NCBI GenBank assembly: GCA_934047225.1
Contig: CAKOHE010000053.1
Span: forward strand, 62,001 to 126,000
From: Ypsolopha sequella
Taxonomy: Eukaryota; Arthropoda; Insecta; Lepidoptera; Ypsolophidae
DNA length: 64,000 bases
Reading direction: 5' to 3'
In this document: positions 9,989 to 20,317 of the stretch, piece by piece
Position numbering within the stretch: position 1 is the first letter of the stretch
Layout of the letters: every line of letters starts with the position of its first letter
The notes under the pieces: generated by a model
What the model was told of the DNA's origin: nothing
Seen by the model: the letters and a program-made list of their open reading frames with translations, nothing else
The model's database searches: none
Position numbers and translations under genes: made by a program

Positions 9989-10857
9989 ATATATAAAAAG
10001 AGAAGTCCTGACTGACTCACTCATTCACTGACTCACTCATTCACTGACTCACTCATTCACTGACTCACTCATTCACTGACTCATCAACGCACAGCCCAAA
10101 CGCTTAGACCTAGAAAGCTGAAATTTTGCACAGAACTTTCTTTTGTAATGTAGACAAGGAATAAGAAAGGATTTTTCGAAATTCGGCCTCTATTGGGGTG
10201 AAACGGGGGTCCACAGTTTGTATGGGGAAACAAGATTAGTTAGACTATTTTATTCTAGACTTCACAGGAGTACTCCTATCTATAATTGAGTAAACATGTG
10301 TTTCAAATTTTTTCAGAATTCAACCCCTAAATGACAAAGTCTGAAAATCAACACGGGTATCGTTTGTATGGTTTATCGGGTCACTGATTACGAAAACAAC
10401 AACGATTTCTAAATCCAATGTAGTGGACGTAAAATACCTAATGGGGCGTGATGGGGTTGAAATGTTAAAATGTGTAAATATCAATATGGGTGTCGTTTTT
10501 ATGGTTTTTTGTGACGTCAATTACGAAAATGGAATCGATTTTGAAATTGAATATAGTGAATATAAAAATTCTTGAAAGTATGTGTGCCATAGCAAATCGG
10601 CTGTAACAGACGGACAGACAGACAGCCACACAACTGATCCTATTTGGGTTACATTTTTTTCCTTTTGAGGTATCTATCTTTCTATATATCCACAATATAT
10701 CTATCTATATCCCAGCAAAATATCTTAGAACGCAAGGTGGTACATCCTTAGGGGTTGGATCACGGGGTGCCAAAATATATTATAATGTTTGTTTCTGAAA
10801 AAAAAATGTAATTTGTTTTCTGTAGGCCACGCGGGCGGAGCCGCGGGCAGAAGCTAG
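9985..10857 (+). mobile_element. non-autonomous Helitron, complete
   Basis: The 5' end is TC at 9985 (TCATATATATAAAAAG). The 3' end is CTAG at 10854-10857, followed by T. A GC-rich hairpin (GCGGgcggagCCGC) sits just before it. There are no terminal inverted repeats and no target duplication, as expected for rolling-circle elements. Inside are a short CACTCATTCACTGACT repeat near the 5' end and two diverged copies of a roughly 125-bp block (about 10320-10445 and 10446-10575). No Rep-helicase is encoded. Open frames on the minus strand are incidental. Confidence 0.88.
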
Positions 10858-11189
10858 TAACAGATAAAACTGCTGTTTTGAAATGCTTAAACAATAATCT
10901 TTTCAACGATACCCATGGCGCAGATTGCTTCCCCATTGAATGAATGAAAGATAGAATATTATTTTTATGATAAGTGCGAAGAGGCTAGCACGAATTAAAC
11001 GAACTGTAACTATGATTGTGAATCGGTGAATCATAAGGATTATATCGGATTTGAACGATGATCTATTTCAATCCTCAGGGCGAGTGAATATCCAGACGCC
11101 TGCAGTTCAAATTCCCTATTTGTAAATAATTTAAGGGTCAATCAACTTTTCATTTCTTTCACTTTTCCCTTAAGGAAAATTATTCTAAG

Positions 11190-11540
11190 TCCTTAAGAGC
11201 GGTTTAGCAGCCGGATTGTGAAAAACCCGCCTTTTTCTAATTAGTAGAAACAGAACACTTATTCGAAATTTACTCAATAGTTCCTCAACAAAAACTTATT
11301 AACTATGTTTTGCGTAAACTGTGATTGCAAAGTTTCCGTTGGTTCCTGTAAATTACAATTTTAAAGATTAAGTTTAAAATTTACAGAAACCAATGGAAAC
11401 TTTGCTATGGCAGCATACACAATACATATATATAATAATACATAATAAGGTTTTGTTCAGGAACTATTGAGTAAACTTTAAATATGAAGTGTTCTGTTTC
11501 GATTAATAAAAAAGGCGTGTTTTTCACAATCCAGATACTG
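11190..11540. mobile_element. foldback element
   Basis: Arms at about 11212-11296 and 11452-11535 are reverse complements sharing GGATTGTGAAAAAC, AACAGAACACTT and TTTACTCAATAGTTCCT. An inner palindrome (CAAAGTTTCC...GGAAACTTTG) occupies the loop. A third copy of one arm is at 31974-32075, so this is a multi-copy family. The right end abuts the gypsy integrase fragment. Confidence 0.8.
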
Positions 11541-11545
11541 TAGTT

Positions 11546-12111
11546 CTATCGAAACAATAAAAACATTAAAGGACATTATTGCCCAATTTGGAAACCCAAC
11601 CCGTATAGTAACAGATAGAGGTGTAGCCTTTACAAGTCGCTATTTTAAGCTGTTTGCGGAGGAATTTCAGTTCAAACATGTCTTAAATGCTATAGCCAGC
11701 CCTAGATCAAATGGGCAGGTTGAACGTGTTAATCGAACAATTATAGATGGTTTAAACACGATGACTGAGAGCGAGAGCACATGGGATGAAAAATTGACTG
11801 ATGTAGTTTGGGGCATTAATAACACACCGAACTCAACAACTAGTTTTTCCCCATTTAAGCTTATGTTTGGACATGAAAACTCTCGTTTGCCAGCATATCT
11901 CGATAGAGAATCTCAGAACTCTGTTCTTCAAGAGCAATCATTACAAAGTAGAAGAGAAATAGCGAAGCGTAGAATTGACAGAAACATGACTTTAATGAAA
12001 AAAAGATTTGATCGTAACCGTAAGAAATGTCAGAAGTATACGGTAGGACAATTAGTTTTATGGAAGGGTGGAGCCACTACGGATACTACTGCTAAAGTCT
12101 CGCAGAAGTAA
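11546..12111 (+). pseudogene. Ty3/gypsy integrase fragment
   Basis: The frame reads the C-terminal half of a retroviral-type integrase core: TRIVTDRGVAFTSRYF (second catalytic Asp), then SPRSNGQVERVNRTI (catalytic Glu), followed by NNTPNSTTSFSPFKLMFG and a basic tail ending VGQLVLWKGG. The part carrying the first catalytic Asp is absent, cut at the foldback element. A TAA stop at 12109-12111 ends the frame. No neighbouring RT or RNase H is seen. It is a dead fragment. Confidence 0.88.
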
Positions 12112-12890
12112 AAAGTTTTTGAAAAAAATTTGATCGGACTCGGCCTCGCTGGCGCGTTCTCCGTCCTCACATGCTCGTTTTTCGGCCTCGCTAGAAAGAC
12201 ACTTGAAGGCTCGGCCTTCGGCCTCGCCATTAGATCCGAAGAAATGTCCGATCAAATTTTTTTCAAAAAAGTGTCAAAATCCTTGTCGGTTGTCAAAAAG
12301 TGTCAAATTTAACAATGAATTCGTAATCACCGACCCCATTTGCCTCTTGATACCGAGTTTCAAGCGAATCGGAGCACTTTTTTGGACCTGTCAAAAAATG
12401 TCAAAACCTGTCAAATGTCAAATTTTTTTTATGCGGTCGGGAAGCCCTCGGCAAACCGATCACTAAAGTCGAAACCGCAACTCGCTAGGACTTACGGTTC
12501 GGGAGATATAGCCGATCAAAGTTTTGGCAAAAATAAATTTTTTTTCGACTTTTTTTTTTTTTTCATTTTCAGTTAGAGCTCGTCGAGCCCTTTTCTTAGA
12601 GTACCATGAACATGGGTCTAGCTTCAGCCGTTTTGGAGATACAGCCCGTTAAAGTTTTGACACTGTGGGGGGCTAGATCTCGGCGAGACCTTTTCTTAGA
12701 CACCCATCAACATGGGTCTAACTCAAGCCGTCTAGGAGATACGGGCGGTTAAAGTTTTGACATTAAAAAAAAAAAAAACTTTTTTGGCACCCTATGGTCC
12801 GACCCCTAGGGATGTACCACCTTCCGTTCCGAAGATATGGCCAAAACAATTTTTTTTTCGGTACATCCCTTAAAAAAAAAAAGGCAAACA
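12112..12890. repeat. unclassified repeat with internal ~97-bp tandem units
   Basis: Two clear tandem copies, 12576-12672 and 12673-12770, share CATGGGTCTA, GAGATAC and GTTAAAGTTTTGACA. A third diverged copy precedes them (GAGATATAGCCGATCAAAG). The stretch 12780-12835 (GGCACCC, GACCCCTAGGGATGTACCACC) is the reverse complement of a block inside the Helitron at about 10725-10780, so part of it may be Helitron-derived. No coding sequence. Confidence 0.65.
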
Positions 12891-13670
12891 AACACGCATG
12901 CATAGCATAGTAAAGTAATCGTCACTGACTGAGTTATGTCAGTTATCGAGCGAGCAACTAAAGTATAATGCAAAACTATTGTACCCTAACCCAAAGGAGG
13001 CCCCAGGCCCAGACGCGCGAATCCACGCGACATCTCTCTATATCTCTACTGTGTGAATGTGTGCGTGCGTCAAACAAGATGCGACACAGCTACTAGCCGT
13101 TCAGAATTTGTACTGAATACGGGCGTATTTCGTAATACCAAAAATGTTGAATGAAAACTTAATGTGTTTTAAATTTCGTTTTAATAATCTGTAACTTGAT
13201 AACATAGGCTATGTTTCCGCTCGAACAATATCTTACGTTTTGTTGTTTTTAATACAAAACAAATAAGAAGAAAACGATTAATTTACGGTGTAAAAATGTG
13301 CGAATTGCAAATCGCTGACATTTCGTTTCAGGTTAGTATTTTGGAAGGAAACATTAGCATGAACCTATAAAAATACTGTCTTAATCAGAATAACAGCATA
13401 ATTTGGTTGAAATATGCTCGAATTGCAAATGATTTTGGTATTACGTTTGTATGGATAATTATATTGGCATCGGCCTCTTAACCATCGACCCCTATTCCCG
13501 CCAGTAACTCCGAGCACGTGTCATCACAACGCAACTATCATGACTTCCTTTGATTAAATTTATATGAAATAATTAGTATGTGTGTATCAAATGATTATGA
13601 ATATTATTAGTTTTGTTTGGTTAGAATTTATATTTATGGATTTGTATAATCTCCGCTTTTTCTAGTTATT
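12891..13670. other. no gene seen
   Basis: AT-rich. Short inverted sequences containing TAATACCAAAA (about 13135) and TTTTGGTATTACG (about 13433) could bound a small element. Nothing coding. Confidence 0.35.
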
Positions 13671-13671
13671 T

Positions 13672-13700
13672 ATTTTGGCGCCGACTACAGTGGCGCCAAG
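13672..13700 (+). other. possible gypsy-type primer binding site
   Basis: TTGGCGCCGACTACAGTGGC resembles the TGGCGCC-starting primer binding sites of many insect Ty3/gypsy elements, and the AT-rich sequence before it could be an LTR end. No matching second LTR or gag follows, so this is only a suggestion. Confidence 0.3.
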
Positions 13701-14040
13701 GTTGTCATTTTAATCAGTATCAACAACTGTATTTTTCAAATATGTACCAGTTACTTTGTAAATACTCGTTACAATTATCTCCTAATTATATCATGTATTT
13801 ATATAGCCGTAAAACTAGAATTCAATGGTTAGAATCTTTTGTTTAGAAATTTAAATTATTGTATTCAACTTCCGGTATAGAAATTGAGCTCGGACATTAT
13901 AAAAACGGAGGTAAGATGGAAACAACTCACATTTATCAACTGTACGTTACCTGAATATATTGTAAGGGGAAACGCTGCCCAAATGCACAATGAAGTTTGG
14001 AACTTAAATTAGCTAAAACTGACTGGGTTTTCATCGACGG

Positions 14041-14103
14041 CCCCTGCCTCGGCCGCCGCGGCCGCCATCGCCTCTCGGGCCTCCGCGCCCGCCTCGAGCA
14101 CCA
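14041..14103. repeat. detached copy of the 57-bp Gly/Arg repeat
   Basis: GCCTCTCGGGCCTCCGCGCC and the following CGCCTCGAGCACCACC match units of the array at 14878-15150. The copy is separated from the array by the Jockey fragment and its tail. Confidence 0.8.
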
Positions 14104-14640
14104 CCACCAGGTACGAACATCGAGTGGGCCGACTCGGTTAAGTACCTGGGATGCCACATAGATCACCGGCTACGCATGGGGCCTCAGGTTGATCACGCCG
14201 TCCGCCAAACCAAGGCGGCAAGGGCGCTCCTGAGGCCCGTGCTAACATCAAGACTTCCACTTCGGACCAAGACGATGATCTACAAGACGTACCTGCGCTC
14301 CCGCCTTACTTATGCGGCGCCTGCGTGGTACGGCTTGGCATCTGCGACCAACCGGCAGAGACTCCAGGCGCAACAAAACATTGCCCTGCGTGCAATCACC
14401 GGCGCACACTACCTAACGAGGAACACGACCATCGCAACGGATCTGGGGGTTGAGAGCGTTGAAGAGTTCGTGCGCCGTTTGGCCCGTGTCATCTATGACC
14501 GGGCCGACAACGGCCCGCACGAGCATCTCCGTGTACTCGCCCCCACGTACGACAGATCCCCCACCGGACGACCCTACCCTCGAGAGCTGCTGCGTGAGTC
14601 ATCCGCGAGCAGCTCAGAAGAAGATGTCGGAGATTGAAGA
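14104..14640 (+). pseudogene. Jockey-clade LINE reverse transcriptase C-terminus
   Basis: The frame begins in the RT thumb (VKYLGCHIDHRLRMGPQVDH) and continues through TRTKAARALLRP-like, YKTYLRSRLTYAAPAW and QAQQNIALRAITGAH to a C-terminal tail ending EEDVGD with a stop at 14635-14637. The order and motifs match the post-RT region of Jockey-type ORF2. All upstream domains (endonuclease, catalytic RT) are missing. The copy is GC-rich, unlike its surroundings. It is a dead 5'-truncated insertion, with probable 3' UTR continuing to about 14870. Confidence 0.88.
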
Positions 14641-14877
14641 CGGACTGGGCTGCCGGTGACGTTACCACCGGCAGTCATGAAAAGGGAGTGGAACTGCCGG
14701 TCGTACAGCCGGCGGCCCGTCACGACGCGATCTCCGACATGCCGCCAACCATCATATTGGCGGCCCCCCCCGGACCCGCGGGTTGAAGCCCGCGGAGTTG
14801 AAGCCCGGGCAAAGATGTATACATCAAGGCCCGTACCTTCGACCGCCCTTCGGGCGGCCGAAGACGACCCACGTATC

Positions 14878-15150
14878 GCACCACCGCCTCTCAGGCCTTC
14901 GCGCCCGCCACGGCCTCTCCCGCGCCCGCCTCGAGCACCACCGCCTCTCGGGCCTCCGCGCCCGCCACGGCCTCTCCCGCGCCCGCCTCGAGCACCACCG
15001 CCTCTCGGGCCTCCGCGCCCGCCACGGCCTCTCCCGCGCCCGCCTCGAGCACCACCGCCTCTCGGGCCTCCGCGCCCGCCACGGCCTCTCCCGCGCCCGC
15101 CTCGAGCACCACCGCCTCTCGGGCCTCCGGGCCCGCCTCGAGCACCACCG
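14878..15150. repeat. 57-bp tandem repeat coding for Gly/Arg units
   Basis: About 4.7 copies of a 57-bp unit containing CACCACCGCCTCTCGGGCCT. The period is 19 codons, and on the minus strand each unit reads [19 protein letters not shown]. The array lies in frame with the SmD1 fragment and expands its Gly/Arg tail. Another copy is at 14041-14103. Confidence 0.95.
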
Positions 15151-15305
15151 CCCCGCGGGAAGCCATCGCGTTTACCGCGGCCTCTCGGCGCATCATCGAT
15201 GAGCAAAGTCTCCAGCGGTAGACTGTCAGGGAGGATGTAATATCTGATATCGTTTCCTCTGATACTGAGCGTCTCCAGTTGAATAGGTTCACGGTTCTTT
15301 AAAGT
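14878..15305 (-). pseudogene. SNRPD1: small nuclear ribonucleoprotein SmD1, C-terminal fragment with expanded GAR tail
   Basis: The minus strand reads [19 protein letters not shown], then [18 protein letters not shown]. This is the conserved second half of the Sm fold of SmD1. A Gly/Arg tail follows. SmD1 is a core protein of spliceosomal snRNPs; its Arg/Gly tail is methylated. Here the first half of the Sm domain is missing, and sequence upstream of TLK is an RTE LINE tail. The Gly/Arg tail is about twice or more the usual size because of the 57-bp array. No stop follows it: the frame runs on into LINE sequence to 14574. I read it as a transposed or truncated gene fragment. A real last exon starting at the pyrimidine-rich CTTCTTCCTTTCACTTTAAAG is the alternative. 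Confidence 0.82.
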
Positions 15306-15385
15306 GAAAGGAAGAAGATGGGGGAGGCCTTTGCCCGACAATGGGATGAACTATACCTAGTTACCTAAATAAAGTGAATGATAAG
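15306..15385 (+). pseudogene. RTE LINE 3' tail
   Basis: The + strand reads [18 protein letters not shown] followed by TAA, a typical RTE C-terminus, and then an AATAAAGTGAATGATAAGTG tail. It is fused directly to the SmD1 fragment at about 15306. It is a 5'-truncated insertion of under 100 bp. Confidence 0.75.
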
Positions 15386-15446
15386 TGAATTAAGTCTTTA
15401 TTTTACACAAATGACATTTTCATGCAATCTTATTATGAACTTTTGA

Positions 15447-16041
15447 TGGTTGCGCTGATTATCGCATTTAAATCTGCCGCCATTGATAAAACGCATGCAT
15501 TTAGTGTATTTATTTATTTTGATAAGGATAATTGGTTGATTGACATATCTGGCCTTTCCTGTGCCCATCTCCCTCCTGCACATACCTTACTAGCATACTA
15601 GAGCGAGACAGCGACTGTTTTTCGCTCGGCGGCCGCGACACCTCGCGGTGAAAAATGGAACTTATCGAGTCGCAAATGAGCAAGCAAGCTAGTGGATTGT
15701 TGTGTGGTTTAAATATTTTTGTAAATCGAAGTATAGACCGAAATTGTGCGTAACCTCTCTTCAGAACTTCAGAACCCTTGTGCCCAGTGTAATTTTGGTG
15801 GATTCCTTGGTTCAGTGGAAGACCACGACAAGCTGACTTGCCGGCCGGCATCCGTCCATGTGAAAGCTTACATCGATAACTCCAGGAATAAGGTATTGTG
15901 CATTCCTTTCTTTACCGAACGATTTTTCTCTTGTCTTATTTTACCAAAATCGTTCAATTAGTCCTTCCCTCTGTGTCAGGATCGTGTCAATCAATCCTAC
16001 AGTCCATTTCACCCGTCCGCCATAGTTAGCCCGCGCCACCA
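15447..16041 (+). repeat. BEL-A 5' LTR
   Basis: 595 bp, starting TGGTTGCGC and ending GCGCCACCA, which are imperfect inverted termini. It matches the 3' LTR except at 15832. The short open frames shared by both LTRs are incidental. Confidence 0.95.
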
Positions 16042-16046
16042 TTTTG

Positions 16047-16065
16047 TTGGTCCATATCGACCCGG
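16047..16065 (+). other. BEL-A primer binding site candidate
   Basis: TTGGTCCATATCGACCCGG begins five bases after the LTR end. Similar GGTCC...TCGA.CCG sequences follow the presumed LTR ends of the other two BEL elements here (25145-25165 on the minus strand and 37192-37210). The tRNA is not identified. Confidence 0.6.
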
Positions 16066-16563
16066 ATTTCTGAATCATTTGGTCGAATTCACATTATCGT
16101 AGATTCTGATTCAATAGGGAATAATCGCATCTCACACCTAGATAATTGAAAACATAGGCATTAGGGAGGTACCAGATGTAATTGTACGCGTCTTTCGTAT
16201 TTTGTAGTTTCTGTTATACATAGGTATAGGTAGTTAGTTATACCGCATTGGATTGTTTTCGAATATTTCGCTTCGACAGATAGTTTGCCGGCACGGGTCG
16301 GTCGCGCTCAGTAATTATTTCTATTTACCCACTTGTTGATTTATTCAAACCCACAACTTGGTAAAAGCTCAAATATAACTTTAGTTTGTCCGCACCGCAC
16401 AGTAAGAAGTATCCGCATATGTACAAATACCTACCTGTTATTATCAGTCTATCTTGGTTGTCGCTGCGTCGTTTATCGGTTCTCCACCGCTTTCTTACGA
16501 ATATTTGTTTGGGTTTGCAAATTAGTAGGTACCTAAGTAGGTATATAGACGTACAATATCGCG

Positions 16564-19500
16564 ATGCCACCTAAACATAATCCTGTCGAATCACAGTTAA
16601 AGTTACTGTACGCTAAACGAAATACGTTGTATTCTCGCATGCAGTCTATTTTCGATAGATCAAAAGAAGTGTCTAGTGAAACGAATAAAGAATCCTTTCT
16701 GAGCTCGGTAGAAACTATAGACCAGTTGCGTTTGAGCTTTGAGGAAATTCTTGATAAAATGAATAGTTTGGAATTGGAAGCCAATCCCGATTTTGATGTT
16801 GACTATGGGTCTTTGTCATCATTTGAGGATTTGTTTTGTTGCGTCAAACGTGTAGCGAACTCATTTAATGTTCCCAGCTTAGACACAAAGACACACATAG
16901 TTCAACTTCCACTTAGAAGCGATAGACCAAGGCTAGCTCCCATACCAATACCGGAGTTTGATGGAGATATTAAAAACTGGCCGTTGTTTTATGCTAGTTT
17001 TGAAAATACGATTCACAAAAATAATAGTTTGACCGATCATGAAAAATTGCATTATCTTGTAAACAAACTAACTGGTAAAGCTAAATCAGTTTGCGCCGGC
17101 ATTACGCTCTGTGCCGAAAACTATTTGTTGATTTTGGATACTTTGAAAATTAAATTCGAAGATAAAAGATTAGTAACAACCGCTTATTTAGATCAAATAT
17201 TTGAATTGAAAAATATTTCTACTTGCAATGAACAGAACTTGGAAAACTTTCTTGACATCTTTGCGTCATCTGTCCGTGCGATAAAAAACCTTAAGGTCAA
17301 TGACCTAAGTGATTTTCTGTTTCTGTATATTGGGCTTAAAAAGCTAGACTCAGAAACTGTTCGATTATTTGAAATGGACAAGCGTGGCACCGAGCTGCCT
17401 ACATTCGAGGAATTGGAAAAATTTGTCCGCGATCACATTAAAATATTGCAACGCACCTCATCAACCAAACATGAAGTTACGAAGAAAGTTAGCACTAGCT
17501 CCGAACGTCGAATGGATGCGTCATTGAGGCCACACAAGTCCACGTATACTTACGTAAATGTCGAGAACACGACTTTGCAATCGCTGTGTTCGTTGTGCAA
17601 TGCTCATCATGATCAAATATACAGATGTTCTAGTTTTTTGAAGCTTACGCCCAGTGAGCGTTACAAGTTTGCGCGAGTTAATAATTTGTGCCTTAATTGC
17701 CTTAGTGAAGGACATCGCCTCACAGTCTGCAACTCGAATTCTAGTTGTCGAAAATGTCAAGGCAAACATCATACATTGCTTCATTTCGAAAATGCCGCAT
17801 CCAGTGTGAGCACGGTTAGATTGTCGAGCGGTAACAACAACTCGTTATTTGTAAGCTCTGCGCAAGTGCCTGATAGCGACCGCGGTGTCGCGCTGCCGCC
17901 GCCACCTCCTGCGGACTCGGAGCACATGCTTGCCGCGGAGCACGCAGATGACGTAGCCTTGTGTTCGTTGTCGAATGCACGAACACCTACGACGGTTCTC
18001 CTAGCGACCGCACGCGTTATAGTCATTGATGCGTATGGAAAAGAACATATTGTTCGCGCGATTTTGGACGTTGCGTCGCAGAGTAATTTTTTGACTCGTG
18101 ATTGTTGTCAGCGACTAGGCTTAAAAGCTAATGACCGCCCCGCATGTTCTGTTGTTCGTGGTATTGGAGGTTCAACAAAGGCCATTCAAGGCTCTGTGGA
18201 AATTAAATTTCATTCTCGTTTTGATTCCAGTATTAGTTTCGATATGGATTGTTTGGTAGTAGACAAAGTCACAGAACGTTTGCCGACGGTCTCAGTTAAT
18301 ACATCATTTTTGTCGAATTTTAGCGACTTACCGTTGGCTGATGACACATACGCAGTTCCAGGAGACATTGAGATGTTGGTTGGAGCTTCGATTTTCCCCC
18401 ACCTCCTGCTATCGCGTAAAGTTAAAGGTCATTCGTCACATGCCGCGCCGTACGCTCTGGAAACAGTTCTTGGATTTGTTATAGTTGGTTCCGCTCCCGC
18501 TCATGTATGTAGCTACTCGACTGTGTCCTACTGTTGCGCTGCTGAACCATTGAAGGCCACCGTTCGTAAGTTTTGGGAAATGGAAAAGGTCAGTGTCCCA
18601 ACCATACTAAGTCCAGATGATAAGCTTTGTGAGGAGATCTATAGTCACACGACTACTCGAGATGAAGATGGTCGTTACGTAGTCGCGCTCCCCTTCAAGG
18701 GTGATACTTGTTCGTTAGGAGACTCCCGTAAATCGGCGGAAAAACGTTTTCTATGTTTAGAACGGAAAATGCAGGCGTCTCCTAAGCTGAAGCAGGCTTA
18801 CGATAAAGTTGTGAATGAATATTTAGACAAAGGCTATATTTCACCTGCGCACGCCGAAACTGAAGAGTCCAAGGAGGCCCCGTCGTACATAATTCCACAT
18901 CATGGAGTTATCCGGGAAGAAAAACTCACCACGAAGCTTCGCCTTACCCTGGATAGTAGTGCTAAAACTAGTAGTTCAGTCGCCATTAATGACATTTTGT
19001 ACCGTGGTCAAAACCTTCAAGGTAACTTGTATGCCATAATGGTTTTCGTTTTGTTTGTAATTGCGTTATCAGCTGACATAAGTCAGATGTTTTTTGGTGT
19101 GGGTATACGTGAATGCGATAGTAGATTTCAACGCTTTTTGTATATATTTTCACCGCAGGAACCTTTAAAGGTCTACGAATTTAATCGTGTTTGTTTTGGG
19201 CTCAAGTCAAGCCCTTTTCACGCTTTGCGAACCGTCAAGCAGTTTGCCGCTGACGAAGAGGATATTTATCCGAAAGCTAAAGAAACTATTGAAATTAGCT
19301 TGTACATGAACGATTTCGTGTATTGCGTTGATAGTGAGGAAGAAGCTATCGTAATAGCCGCTGAAGTGATTCGTCTCATGAAAGCTGGTCAATTTGATCT
19401 GGTGAGATGGACTAGTAATTCACAAAGCGTTTTAGATTCGATTCTTCCAACTCATCGCTTTTCAACAGTCAAGAAGTTTGACGACAATGATTCGCACAAG

Positions 19501-19611
19501 ATTCTCGGTTTATGTTGGTCACCTGCATCTGGCAGGTTTAATCTCAAAATTTGCTCCACTCCGAAAATCCGCACGTTAGACACCCCGCACGTTAGTCAGC
19601 CCGCACGTTAG
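16564..19611 (+). CDS. BEL-A gag-pol polyprotein, RT catalytic residue altered
   Basis: A single 1,015-codon frame from ATG 16564. Gag: a coiled-coil-like N-terminus, then the DUF1759-type region (PIPEFDGDIKNWPLFYASFE, about residues 130-290). Cysteine-rich knuckles follow (about 340-410, e.g. CLNCLSEGHRLTVC and CRKCQGKHH). Protease: ILDVASQSNF at about 500. The usual D-S/T-G/A loop is here D-V-A. RT: about 770-1000, with ADISQMFF (motif A) and FGLKSSPFHA. The catalytic Y-M-D-D is YMND (19303-19314). The frame runs into the 16-bp array and stops at 19611; RNase H and most of integrase are absent. Two altered active sites in an otherwise open frame suggest retained gag function without active pol. 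Confidence 0.93.
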   Translation: MPPKHNPVESQLKLLYAKRNTLYSRMQSIFDRSKEVSSETNKESFLSSVETIDQLRLSFEEILDKMNSLELEANPDFDVDYGSLSSFEDLFCCVKRVANSFNVPSLDTKTHIVQLPLRSDRPRLAPIPIPEFDGDIKNWPLFYASFENTIHKNNSLTDHEKLHYLVNKLTGKAKSVCAGITLCAENYLLILDTLKIKFEDKRLVTTAYLDQIFELKNISTCNEQNLENFLDIFASSVRAIKNLKVNDLSDFLFLYIGLKKLDSETVRLFEMDKRGTELPTFEELEKFVRDHIKILQRTSSTKHEVTKKVSTSSERRMDASLRPHKSTYTYVNVENTTLQSLCSLCNAHHDQIYRCSSFLKLTPSERYKFARVNNLCLNCLSEGHRLTVCNSNSSCRKCQGKHHTLLHFENAASSVSTVRLSSGNNNSLFVSSAQVPDSDRGVALPPPPPADSEHMLAAEHADDVALCSLSNARTPTTVLLATARVIVIDAYGKEHIVRAILDVASQSNFLTRDCCQRLGLKANDRPACSVVRGIGGSTKAIQGSVEIKFHSRFDSSISFDMDCLVVDKVTERLPTVSVNTSFLSNFSDLPLADDTYAVPGDIEMLVGASIFPHLLLSRKVKGHSSHAAPYALETVLGFVIVGSAPAHVCSYSTVSYCCAAEPLKATVRKFWEMEKVSVPTILSPDDKLCEEIYSHTTTRDEDGRYVVALPFKGDTCSLGDSRKSAEKRFLCLERKMQASPKLKQAYDKVVNEYLDKGYISPAHAETEESKEAPSYIIPHHGVIREEKLTTKLRLTLDSSAKTSSSVAINDILYRGQNLQGNLYAIMVFVLFVIALSADISQMFFGVGIRECDSRFQRFLYIFSPQEPLKVYEFNRVCFGLKSSPFHALRTVKQFAADEEDIYPKAKETIEISLYMNDFVYCVDSEEEAIVIAAEVIRLMKAGQFDLVRWTSNSQSVLDSILPTHRFSTVKKFDDNDSHKILGLCWSPASGRFNLKICSTPKIRTLDTPHVSQPAR

Positions 19612-19805
19612 ACACCCCGCACGTTAGACACCCCGCACATTAGATACCCTGCACGTTAGACACCCCGCACATTAGATACCCCGCACGTTAGACACCCCGC
19701 ACGTTAGACAACCCGCACATTAGACACCCCGCACGTTAGACAGCACGCACGTTAGCCACCCCGCACGCAAGACACCTCGCACATCAGACAGCCCACACAT
19801 TATAC
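19565..19805. repeat. 16-bp tandem repeat inside BEL-A
   Basis: About fifteen units of GCACGTTAGACACCCC with scattered variants (ACATTAGATACCC, CAGCACGC). The array occupies the place of RNase H and the integrase core in pol, and supplies the last codons of the truncated frame. Confidence 0.95.
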
Positions 19806-20191
19806 ATTGACAAACATATACAGGCCGTCTCAGGTGAATGGGCCTTGGAGGGAAAGTATTTTAGACATAGAAGAAACCCGGCTGCATCTTTTTTCACGCT
19901 ATGCTTTGTTAGACAAACTTGTCCAATCGTTTGGGAGCGCTGGAGAACGGACTATTTGCATACCTTACAGTCGCGCCAAAAATGGAATACTTCCTCCAAT
20001 CCTATTACTGTCGGTACGGTTGTTATTTTGATAACGGAGAATACACCTCCTCTACACTGGCCTCCCGGTGTCGTTGAAGAAATATTTCCGGGCTCAAATG
20101 GAGTCACTCGGATTGTTCGCGTTAAAACATCAACCGGATCATATTTACGCCCGGTTGTACGTCTCTGTCCTCTGCCTAATCAACGGCAGTG
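19806..20191 (+). pseudogene. BEL-A integrase C-terminal remnant
   Basis: After the array the frame reads IVWERWRTDYLHTLQSRQKW, then GTVVILITENTPPLHWP and GVTRIVRVKTSTGSYLRPVV, ending RLCPLPNQ with a TGA at 20190-20192. This is the conserved C-terminus of BEL/Pao integrases. The catalytic D-D-E core is gone and the piece is in a different frame from the main ORF. Confidence 0.9.
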
Positions 20192-20317
20192 AGATTATTA
20201 TTAGATAAAATTTAAGTATTATGGAAGGCTCCACTCTAGTAGGGTGGGTTCCACTTGGTTTAAAAATAGGATTAGATTAGTTTATTATTTGAAGGTAACC
20301 CTTCAAGCCCGGGGGAA

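Noticed and set aside
10320..10695. Minus-strand proteins inside the Helitron
   Set aside because: They overlap a duplicated non-coding block of the element and have no domain.
14656..15240. Pro/Arg-rich protein on the + strand opposite the Gly/Arg array
   Set aside because: Antisense shadow of the SmD1 tail; the minus frame matches a known protein and the + frame does not.
15510..15851. 113-residue protein found twice (15.5 and 20.4 kb)
   Set aside because: The two copies are simply the same position in the two BEL-A LTRs.
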